Assembly (NCBI GenBank): GCA_015232455.1 | Contig: JADFZQ010000010.1 | Coordinates: 62,001 to 126,000 of the forward strand | Length of the DNA: 64,000 nucleotides | Source: Desulfamplus sp. | Lineage (GTDB): Bacteria > Desulfobacterota > Desulfobacteria > Desulfobacterales > Desulfobacteraceae | Reading direction: 5' to 3' | Part shown: positions 1-7,469 of the stretch, piece after piece | Position numbering within the stretch: the stretch's first letter is position 1 | Layout of the letters: each line of letters starts with the position of its first letter | Position numbers and translations under genes: made by a program | Notes under the pieces: generated by a model | What the model was told of the DNA's origin: nothing | What the model saw: the letters and a program-made list of their open reading frames with translations, nothing else | Database searches by the model: none

Positions 1-799
1 TGAAAAAAGATGTTTTTTGAACTGATTGAAGCTCAGACACCAAACTATTTAAACTTAATCCTTCACCTTTTACCTCTGAATTAGCAATAATTGAATTTGC
101 CAAATCATCACTAACTCCTAAAGAGTTCATAATTGAACTGATAAAAGGGATTGACGACATATCAAGAAGTTGTGAACCATTCAAATCACTATCTTTTAAA
201 TCTTTATCGTCTTTGTCAGATTGTTGGTCTATGGAAAGAGCATCTCCATCTGTAGCAAAATCTTCTGCAGATAACTCCTCAAGATCAAGAGCTAAAAGCC
301 CGTCCATAAGATCAGAGACAGAGACCTTGCCAGTATCAGATTCAGATTGGAGCGTCTTTATAAGTTCAGCAACTTTTGAATTAGGAAAACCTGCTTTTGA
401 AAGCATGATCTTAATTGCTTCCAAGCCATCATTACCCATAGAGACCTCTTTTAAATCACTATGTCCTGATGCCATAAGATACTGTTTTAGCTTTGTAATA
501 AATTCAAATCCCTTAGCCTTATTCAGTTCTTTTGAAAGCTCTATTTTGACACTGTCTGACAAAATATCAACGTTAGTAGAGGATAACTCTTTTTTTGTTA
601 GCTCTATATTAGATAGATCATTTTGCCTAATGCCATTATTCTTAAGAAGTTGATTGAGCTTTGTCATAAAAAGATTTGAAACAGAATCTTTACCTTCACT
701 ATCCTTACCAGAATAAGACCCTGCTACAGCTCCTGACTTTGATGTTTTATTAGAAGATACTTGAGGAGTTAGAAAATCAAATTTGATGGCATCATTCAT
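1..799 (-). CDS. FliK-like hook-length control protein, N-terminal part (truncated by window edge)
   Basis: An open frame runs on the minus strand from the ATG at 799 to the left edge, 266 codons without a stop, so only the N-terminal part is visible. A good ribosome site (AGGTGA) lies about six bases before the ATG. The product is acidic, Ser/Leu-rich and mostly helical, with no Cys and no signal peptide, and has short segments such as VSVSDLMDGLLALDLEEL. This resembles the variable N-terminal region of flagellar hook-length control proteins (FliK) of sulfate reducers, which are secreted rulers for hook length. The diagnostic conserved C-terminal domain would lie outside the window, so the identification is tentative. 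Another acidic low-complexity secreted protein is possible. Confidence 0.4.
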   Translation of the reverse strand, partial: MNDAIKFDFLTPQVSSNKTSKSGAVAGSYSGKDSEGKDSVSNLFMTKLNQLLKNNGIRQNDLSNIELTKKELSSTNVDILSDSVKIELSKELNKAKGFEFITKLKQYLMASGHSDLKEVSMGNDGLEAIKIMLSKAGFPNSKVAELIKTLQSESDTGKVSVSDLMDGLLALDLEELSAEDFATDGDALSIDQQSDKDDKDLKDSDLNGSQLLDMSSIPFISSIMNSLGVSDDLANSIIANSEVKGEGLSLNSLVSELQSVQKTSFF

Positions 800-886
800 G
801 GTATCACCTGTTTTAATAATTGGCTTTTTGATATGTTATTAATATTTAGTTCACATCTCTAAATATTATTTTTTTATTCTATCAAA

Positions 887-928
887 AACTTAAGCAATAT
901 TTATACCATAGAACTTAAGCAATATTTA
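887..928. repeat. 17-bp direct repeat in the FliK-uvrA gap
   Basis: The 17-mer AACTTAAGCAATATTTA occurs at 887-903 and again at 912-928, a 25-base period. It lies in the 259-base AT-rich space between the 5' end of the FliK-like gene and the 3' end of uvrA, so it could be part of the promoter region of the leftmost gene. Nothing else is recognisable in this gap. Confidence 0.5.
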
Positions 929-1058
929 ACTCTATCAAATCAATCAGTTATATTATTAGTCAATAATTTATAATAATTGGTAGTGTCAAAAGTTGCTTGA
1001 TTAGATTGAAAATTTTACTCTATTATCAATAGGGTATCGGAAATTTATTCCAAATCGT

Positions 1059-4000
1059 TTATTTTGACAGAATCTTATTCAAGTAGTAGCCAGTATAACT
1101 TCCCTTAGATAAAGCCACCTCTTCTGGAGTCCCTTGTGCCACTATTTGACCTCCGCGGCTGCCGCCTTCTGGACCAAGATCAATAACCCAGTCAGCAGTT
1201 TTTATAACATCAAGGTTATGCTCAATTACAATCACAGTATTACCTCCATCTCTCAGCCGTTTTAAAACATTCAAAAGCAGCCTTATATCTTGGAAATGCA
1301 GCCCTGTTGTTGGTTCATCTAAAATATATAAAGTCTGACCAGTATCGCGTCTTGCAAGCTCTCTTGCAAGTTTGATCCTTTGAGCTTCACCACCAGAAAG
1401 GGTTGTTGCTGCCTGACCAAGTTTTATGTAGGAGAGTCCAACATCCATCAAGGTATTTAGGATATTTATAATCTGCGGGTGGTTAGCAAAGAGATGACAA
1501 GCCTGTATTACAGAGAGATCAAGAATATCGGCAATTGAGTGATCTTTATATTTTATCTCAAGAGTTGAACTGTTAAATCTTTTGCCTCTGCAAACTTCGC
1601 ATGGAACAAATACATCAGCAAGAAAGTGCATCTCAACTTTTATGTATCCATCACCGCTGCACGCTTCACATCTTCCACCTTTTACATTAAACGAATATCT
1701 ACCTTTTTGATAGCCGCGTGATCTTGACTCTGGAATCATTGCAAATAGATCGCGGATCGGGTCAAAAACTTTGGTGTATGTCGCAGGATTACTTCTTGGT
1801 GTTCTGCCAATTGGTTTTTGATCAATATTTATGATTTTGTTGATTGAGTAAGAAACTTTAACGCTTTTATTCTTTACTTCGCCAGCATTATTTCTAACAT
1901 CAATTTTATCTTTAACTACAGAGTTATTTCTAAACCCAGCGTTGTCTTTAACGACAACATTATCTTCAGATTTATAATAAAATCCATCAATTCCATCATG
2001 TTTTCCAACTTCAAGAGTTGAGCCATTAAGCTCTCTTGCTATTGCTGGATATAAAATTTGATTAATAAGCGTTGATTTCCCAGCACCAGATACTCCAGTA
2101 ACAGCAACCATAAGCCCAAGTGGAATATTAACATCAATATTTTGAAGATTATTTTCAGATGCGTTCTTTATAGTTATCCAGCCCTTTTGCCCAACTTGAA
2201 CACTCCCACTCCTTTCATGGTTTGGGTCTTCTATCGGCATTTGGGTAAGAGGAGAATTGCTTGAGCTAATATTCACAACTATATCTGTTGGAGATTTTCT
2301 ACTTTTGGGGATCTCAATTTTCTCTGAACCATTTAAGAATTTACCAGTTAAAGAGTTTGGATTTTTTTTAATCTCCTCTGGAGTTCCTTGTGCAGTTATC
2401 TCACCTCCAAGCTCTCCAGCACCAGGACCTATATCTACAATCCAATCAGCCCTGTTCATTGTCTCTTCATCATGCTCTACAACTATCAAAGTGTTGCCAA
2501 TATCGCGTAGATGGCACAAAGTTTTTATAAGTTTTTCATTATCTCGCTGGTGCAGCCCAATTGACGGCTCATCTAAAATATAAAGCACACCTGTCAATTC
2601 AGAGCCAACTTGAGATGCAAGCCTTATACGCTGCGACTCTCCACCTGAAAGCGTTGGACCTTTTCTATCAAGGGAGAGATAATCAAGCCCAACATTTATC
2701 AAAAATCCAAGCCTGCCTGCTATCTCTTTTATCAACTCTCCAGCAATCAGCTTTCTATTGCCTTCAAGTTTTAAGCTGCTTATAAAATCACAGCTTTTTC
2801 TAATGCTCATCTCTGTTATGTCAATTATAGATTTGCCATCAATTTTAACGTGTAAAACCTCCGGCTTAAGTCTTTTACCGCCACAAACTGAACATATCTG
2901 TTCACTCATAAAACTTGAATAATATCTCTTTTGCCCTTCAGATTGTGTTGTTCTGTAACGCCTCATAAGAGTATGGATTAAACCTTCATGCTCATGTTCA
3001 ACCTCGCCCTTTATCTTTGCTGATTGCCAATTAACAAGAAGTTTTCTGCCATTGCCGCCATTTAAAATAATATCTTTATCTTTTTCTGACATCTCTTTCC
3101 ATGGTGTGTCAAAGCTGATTCCCCATTGAGACTCCATAGCAAGAAGTTGAGCCATTCCCCATGGATTTTGGTTAGAGTCTCCTTTTGAGTTGTATTGAGC
3201 TTTTTGACTATCACCCTCTTTTTCAAAAGAGTTATCATAAGCCAAGTCATCTTCTGAACCATTTTCTTGAGAAGAATTTTTATTAAAAAAGTTTTTTGGG
3301 AAAAAATAGTTTTTCCAAGGCAGCACAGCACCTTGGCGTATGGTTAGATCGTGATCTGGCACAATTTTATAAGGGTCCATATATAAAAGAGTGCCGATTC
3401 CATTGCATTCAGGACACATTCCCAAAGGTGAGTTAAAAGAAAAGAGAGCTGGTTCAAGCTCAGGATATGCAATACCGCAACATGAGCGTGCTTCGCTCAT
3501 TCTAATATCTTCTTGTTTATGCCCAATCTCTTCTCGATTGTCTGATGATTTTGCTTCTAAATCTTTAGCTGTATTGGAAGATGCCATAACATGCACAATA
3601 AGCTCACCATTGCCAGCTTTAAGAGCAGTTTCAACTGAATCTGTAACTCTTTTTTTAAATGACTCGCTATCACTTACAATCAGCCTGTCAACCACAACAT
3701 CAATATTGTGCTTTTTGTTTTTAGCAAGAGATTGAATATCTTCAAGATTGTGAACAACCCCATCAATACGAACCCTTGCAAATCCATCTTTTCTTAATTT
3801 ATCAAGAATATCTCTATGTTCGCCTTTTCTGTTTTCAACAAGCGGGGCAAGTATCAATATTTTTGAAGATATTGGAAGAGATACTATTTGAGATACCATG
3901 CTCTCAGCATCACCTTTGCCTACAACTTTTCCACACTTTACGCAAAATTGCTCACCAATTCGAGCAAATAGAACCCTCAAATAATCGTATATTTCAGTAA

Positions 4001-4331
4001 TAGTGCCAACTGTTGAACGAGGATTTTTACTTGCTGATTTTTGTTCAATTGAGATTGTAGGGGAAAGACCTCTGATAGTGTCGTATTGAGGTTTTACCAT
4101 CTGACCAATAAATTGCCTTGCATAGGCTGATAGAGATTCAACATATCTTCTTTGTCCCTCTGCAAAGATGGTGTCAAATGCAAGGCTTGATTTACCTGAA
4201 CCTGATACACCAGTAAAAACAATGAGCTTTTTCTTAGGAAGCTCAAGGTCGATATTTTTAAGGTTATGCTCTCTTGCACCTTTAATTGTTATGGTGCTAA
4301 GTTCATTTGTAGTTAGTATATTTTGTGTCAT
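1059..4331 (-). CDS. uvrA: UvrA, excinuclease ABC subunit A
   Basis: UvrA is the damage-recognition ATPase of nucleotide excision repair; it acts as a dimer with UvrB on DNA in the cytoplasm. The protein has two ABC ATPase halves: Walker A GVSGSGKSS near residue 41 and GVSGAGKSTL near 750, with signature motifs LSGGESQRIRLAS near 565 and LSGGEAQRIKLA near 985. Zinc-finger cysteines are present (CVKCGK, CPECNG, CEACSGDGY, CEVCRGKRF). At 1090 residues it is about 150 longer than the usual roughly 940. The excess sits in three low-complexity stretches at about residues 347-387, 674-705 and 785-830, the last built from imperfect repeats of a K-D-N-A/R-N-N type unit. None interrupts a catalytic motif, so the enzyme is probably active. 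It stands alone. Confidence 0.97.
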   Translation of the reverse strand: MTQNILTTNELSTITIKGAREHNLKNIDLELPKKKLIVFTGVSGSGKSSLAFDTIFAEGQRRYVESLSAYARQFIGQMVKPQYDTIRGLSPTISIEQKSASKNPRSTVGTITEIYDYLRVLFARIGEQFCVKCGKVVGKGDAESMVSQIVSLPISSKILILAPLVENRKGEHRDILDKLRKDGFARVRIDGVVHNLEDIQSLAKNKKHNIDVVVDRLIVSDSESFKKRVTDSVETALKAGNGELIVHVMASSNTAKDLEAKSSDNREEIGHKQEDIRMSEARSCCGIAYPELEPALFSFNSPLGMCPECNGIGTLLYMDPYKIVPDHDLTIRQGAVLPWKNYFFPKNFFNKNSSQENGSEDDLAYDNSFEKEGDSQKAQYNSKGDSNQNPWGMAQLLAMESQWGISFDTPWKEMSEKDKDIILNGGNGRKLLVNWQSAKIKGEVEHEHEGLIHTLMRRYRTTQSEGQKRYYSSFMSEQICSVCGGKRLKPEVLHVKIDGKSIIDITEMSIRKSCDFISSLKLEGNRKLIAGELIKEIAGRLGFLINVGLDYLSLDRKGPTLSGGESQRIRLASQVGSELTGVLYILDEPSIGLHQRDNEKLIKTLCHLRDIGNTLIVVEHDEETMNRADWIVDIGPGAGELGGEITAQGTPEEIKKNPNSLTGKFLNGSEKIEIPKSRKSPTDIVVNISSSNSPLTQMPIEDPNHERSGSVQVGQKGWITIKNASENNLQNIDVNIPLGLMVAVTGVSGAGKSTLINQILYPAIARELNGSTLEVGKHDGIDGFYYKSEDNVVVKDNAGFRNNSVVKDKIDVRNNAGEVKNKSVKVSYSINKIINIDQKPIGRTPRSNPATYTKVFDPIRDLFAMIPESRSRGYQKGRYSFNVKGGRCEACSGDGYIKVEMHFLADVFVPCEVCRGKRFNSSTLEIKYKDHSIADILDLSVIQACHLFANHPQIINILNTLMDVGLSYIKLGQAATTLSGGEAQRIKLARELARRDTGQTLYILDEPTTGLHFQDIRLLLNVLKRLRDGGNTVIVIEHNLDVIKTADWVIDLGPEGGSRGGQIVAQGTPEEVALSKGSYTGYYLNKILSK

Positions 4332-4414
4332 AGTTTGCTTTCAATTTTGTATTAAAGATTTTTTACCCATATTAGAAATGGGGATAAAATAACACCATAA
4401 ATCTCTCCAAATTG

Positions 4415-4456
4415 AGCAGAGATGCACGACAGTGCGTCTCTGCTGTCATTTTTTTT
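4415..4456 (+). terminator. Terminator-like hairpin, GAGACGCAC-family palindrome
   Basis: Arms AGCAGAGATGCAC (4415-4427) and GTGCGTCTCTGCT (4432-4444) pair over 13 bp with a single T-G pair and a 4-base loop, and a run of eight T follows at 4449-4456. The shape is that of an intrinsic terminator on the plus strand, yet no plus-strand gene precedes it. The stem is the same element found at 9841, 44667 and 46178, so it is better seen as a dispersed palindrome that happens to carry a T tract. Confidence 0.65.
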
Positions 4457-4704
4457 GTGATTAGAAGTTTAGGGCTTAATTAAATTCTCATTTCTTAACA
4501 TCAAATTTTTCAATATATATTACTATTTATAACATTTATGAATATTTCATATTCTAAAAAAAATATCTTGACTCAAAATAAAGTTTGATATATCTAACTT
4601 TATAATCTATACAAGTTTAAGTAATACTAATTAACAAAAGAAATCTATTACAAAGATTTGTAAAAATATGAAATCACACTATCCATTAATTAGCCTATAC
4701 ATCC

Positions 4705-4734
4705 TTCATACTATTAAGGATTGAATAGTATGAA
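4705..4734. promoter_or_regulatory. Perfect inverted repeat upstream of the iron cluster
   Basis: TTCATACTATT (4705-4715) and AATAGTATGAA (4724-4734) are exact reverse complements separated by 8 bases. The element lies about 120 bases before the first gene of the co-directional iron block and has no T tract. It is a candidate operator or leader hairpin; no known regulator site is recognised in it. Confidence 0.5.
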
Positions 4735-4854
4735 TAATAAAACCAAAATTCAAGGAAAACAACTCTATTTAAAGCATTGATAAGTAACAGTCAACATATT
4801 GGCAGTAATCTATATGTAACTATTTAAAATGTCTGTTTAGGGAGATTAGGAATT

Positions 4855-6318
4855 ATGAACTACAATCAGCCATTTAAGTCATTAACATCTATTTCTGGGA
4901 ATAAAGAGGCATTTATGCAAAGCCTTACCAGAATACTACCTGACTTTAATAAAGGTAAAAAAGCAGAGACAGGTAATGATGCTAATAAACCAAATTTGAA
5001 CAGTGAAAAAAAACCAGAATCCAATATTACTCAAAAAGAGATAGAGAGTGAAAAGAAAAAAAGTGCTGATTCATTTCGCCTTAAATTTTGGGAAATAGAT
5101 GAACTTTTTGCATGTCCAATAGCTGGAATGTGCATCACTTTAGAAGAACAGAAACGTTTACTCAAACAAGTTGGAATTTCCATAAAGAACCAAACACTTT
5201 TTGATATTCATGAAGTGTTGGTTTCAAGTTCATCAAAAGAAAACACTTTATCAAGCAAAATAGATAGATTCCTTGTCCGTAAATTTTCACATCAATCCAA
5301 AATCTTTGATGGAATGACTCAAGATGAGCTGCTTAAAGAATGGCGGGTATCTTTTAAGGCTGGCGAATATACAGGAATCTTTTGGTATATCACATCTCGC
5401 CGTGATCTCTCAAAAGAGTCTGCAAGAGAGATATTTGGCGATATCCACATGTCAATGCACAACAACAGCTTAGAGCGTGCAGCAATGACAAGAAAAATCC
5501 TTTTATTGCAAGAACAAAAAAACAAAGCTGAAGAGAAAAGAGTTGAGGCAGCAAAAGATCGCAAATCTCTACAAAAAGAGGTTAATGACCAAAAAAGTAA
5601 AATTAAAGAGCTTGAAGCACGCTTGATAGCATCTGAAAAAGAAAAATCTATGCTTAAAAGTAAAATTGAACAGTATGAGTTAGAAAATGGTGAAAATTTG
5701 CTTTCAGAAATCAAAGATTTAAGAAAGCAAAATGTTGTCTTGAAAGATAAACAAATAGAGTTGTCTCAAAAAAAAGTGGAGTTTGAACAAAAAGCTATCA
5801 AACTTGAATCAGAAAACAAGATGCTGTCTTGTGAGCTTTTAAGAAAAAACTCTTTTGAGGCAGATTTGCAAAAAGAGTTTTTAGAGATAATGACACAGAT
5901 AAAAAACAACAGTTGTGATAGAAGCTGCCCATCTTTTGATTTATGTAAAAAAAGAGTACTGATTGTAGGCGGTATGAGCAAAATGGAGTCTCTCTACCGC
6001 CAAATAGTTGAACAAAATGGCGGATTCTTTGAATACCATGACGGTTATGTAAAAGGTGGAATAGATAAACTTGAGTGCTGTTTTAAACGGGCTGATATTG
6101 TGCTTTGTCCTGTCAACTGCAACAGTCATGCAGCATGTTCATTAGTCAAACAGTTAGGAAAAAAGCATAATAAGCCTGTGCAGATGCTCGCTGGTGCTGG
6201 TTTGAATGCAATATTTAATGGTATCAAACTACGTTATAGCTTTGATGGCTCTGATATTCAGAGTAATTTTGATGATGGAAGAGCTTATTCATCTGTCAGA
6301 GGATCAAAAAGTATATGA
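4855..6318 (+). CDS. DUF2325-domain protein with long coiled coil
   Basis: This 487-residue soluble protein opens the iron cluster. A short polar leader is followed by a conserved-looking helical region starting FWEIDELFACPIAGMC (from about residue 81), then a charged coiled coil at about residues 205-345. The C-terminal DUF2325 domain spans about 363-462 (RVLIVGGMSKMESLYRQIV, then a Cys-containing stretch with ADIVLCPVNCNSHAAC). DUF2325 is Rossmann-like and of unknown biochemical role; its paired cysteines suggest metal or redox chemistry, but that is inference. Its stop overlaps the next ATG by four bases (ATGA), so it is translationally coupled to the HD-GYP gene. RBS: GGGAGATTAGGA before the ATG. 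Position suggests a regulatory or scaffolding part in the iron block. Confidence 0.75.
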   Translation: MNYNQPFKSLTSISGNKEAFMQSLTRILPDFNKGKKAETGNDANKPNLNSEKKPESNITQKEIESEKKKSADSFRLKFWEIDELFACPIAGMCITLEEQKRLLKQVGISIKNQTLFDIHEVLVSSSSKENTLSSKIDRFLVRKFSHQSKIFDGMTQDELLKEWRVSFKAGEYTGIFWYITSRRDLSKESAREIFGDIHMSMHNNSLERAAMTRKILLLQEQKNKAEEKRVEAAKDRKSLQKEVNDQKSKIKELEARLIASEKEKSMLKSKIEQYELENGENLLSEIKDLRKQNVVLKDKQIELSQKKVEFEQKAIKLESENKMLSCELLRKNSFEADLQKEFLEIMTQIKNNSCDRSCPSFDLCKKRVLIVGGMSKMESLYRQIVEQNGGFFEYHDGYVKGGIDKLECCFKRADIVLCPVNCNSHAACSLVKQLGKKHNKPVQMLAGAGLNAIFNGIKLRYSFDGSDIQSNFDDGRAYSSVRGSKSI

Positions 6319-7415
6319 GGTTCAGCAGGAGTGAATCTGTAACAAGCAGCAATAATCAATATTTTACACAATTTGATAAATATGGTGAAGATATTTTTAT
6401 GTCTATAAATGCAATCCATCAATTTGCAGAATCTTTGGGAAATGCAATCGATGCAAAAGACCCTTATACAAAAAGGCACTCTTTAGAGGTTGCTGAGGTA
6501 TCACGCATCTTAGCATTCCACCTTGGACTTGATAGCGAAGATGTGAATATTGTCCATATTGCAGGACATCTTCACGATATTGGTAAAATAGGTGTTCCAG
6601 ATTCTATTCTTAATAAACAGGGTCGATTAAATAATGATGAGTGGAATGCTATCCGCCGTCATCCTCAAATTGGAGCTGCAATTTTATATCCAGTTCAAGC
6701 AATTGAATCAAGCGGTATATGCGAAATAGTTCTGCACCATCACGAACGTTATGACGGAAACGGTTATCCCAACAAATTAAAAGCAGAATCAATACCAATA
6801 GGAGCAAGGATAATTGCGGTTGCAGACAGTTTATCTGCAATGACAGGTTGCCGTTCATATCGTCTTTCTATGGCTTTTAATGATGCTGTTGACGAAATTA
6901 TAAGATGTTCTGGCTCGCAGTTTGATCCTAAAATTGTAAATGTCTTATCTGACAACAAATATGAAGTTAAAGAGGTTTTATCTTCATTGATAGGAGAAGA
7001 GAATATGAATACGAGTTTTGAAATAGAGTCAAGAATCAGTAACGGCAATCTCCATCTCTATCCAAAAGGAGATTTTGACGGCAGTTCTGCATGTGAGCTA
7101 CTCAATTTTATCCATGACAGATACAGCGGAAAAGGCAAAGTCTTTATTGATACCAACCATCTGCACAGACTCTGCTCTTTTGGGTGTGATACTTTTAGAT
7201 GCGGTCTTAACAGCTCCCTTTTGCCGCCTGATCGGATATTTTTTAAAGGAAAAAATGGATTTGAGATAGCACCCAATGGAAGCAGAGTAATTGTAGCATC
7301 TGAAAATAAAAAAGATGAGCATCAAAATAGTATCCATAAAGATAGAGAACATAAATGCAGCGGGAATTGCAAAAATTGCAAGTGTTCTCATAAAAGAGAG
7401 AAAAATAATTTGTAA
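6315..7415 (+). CDS. HD-GYP c-di-GMP phosphodiesterase with STAS-like domain and Cys-rich tail
   Basis: A predicted cyclic-di-GMP phosphodiesterase of 366 residues. The HD motif (HDIGKIGVPD, near residue 86) and the GYP motif (HHHERYDGNGYP, near 142-152) are intact, as is the upstream H of KRHSLEVAE, so hydrolysis is expected. After the catalytic domain comes a region at about 232-335 that reads like a STAS domain (GNLHLYPKGDFDGSSACELL). The protein ends in a His/Cys-rich tail (HKCSGNCKNCKCSHKREK) that looks able to bind metal. It overlaps the DUF2325 gene by four bases and lies 54 bases before the first ATPase. No membrane segment or receiver domain is present, so the input signal must come through the STAS-like part, the tail or the partner protein. 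The metal-sensing idea is inference. Confidence 0.85.
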   Translation: MRFSRSESVTSSNNQYFTQFDKYGEDIFMSINAIHQFAESLGNAIDAKDPYTKRHSLEVAEVSRILAFHLGLDSEDVNIVHIAGHLHDIGKIGVPDSILNKQGRLNNDEWNAIRRHPQIGAAILYPVQAIESSGICEIVLHHHERYDGNGYPNKLKAESIPIGARIIAVADSLSAMTGCRSYRLSMAFNDAVDEIIRCSGSQFDPKIVNVLSDNKYEVKEVLSSLIGEENMNTSFEIESRISNGNLHLYPKGDFDGSSACELLNFIHDRYSGKGKVFIDTNHLHRLCSFGCDTFRCGLNSSLLPPDRIFFKGKNGFEIAPNGSRVIVASENKKDEHQNSIHKDREHKCSGNCKNCKCSHKREKNNL

Positions 7416-7469
7416 TAAAAAATGCACAACTCAATTTCAAATTAAGAAAGACGAGGAGAAAATTCTCTT

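Larger units (their letters stand above)
4332..4854. other. 523-base intergenic region upstream of the iron cluster
   Basis: This AT-rich gap separates uvrA (minus) from the start of the iron cluster (plus). It holds a terminator-like palindrome at 4415-4456 and a perfect 11-bp inverted repeat at 4705-4734. A TATAAT hexamer lies at 4601-4606, but no well-spaced -35 box pairs with it, so I do not call a promoter. I see no coding sequence, and no clear Fur box despite the iron-related genes that follow. Confidence 0.6.

Noticed and set aside
213-653. 146-residue plus-strand open frame
   Set aside because: It is antisense to the better supported FliK-like gene on the minus strand, which has a ribosome site and is open to the window edge.
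1059-4331. Frameshifted or pseudogene uvrA because of its length
   Set aside because: The frame is continuous and all ATPase and zinc motifs are intact; the extra length is in-frame low-complexity sequence.
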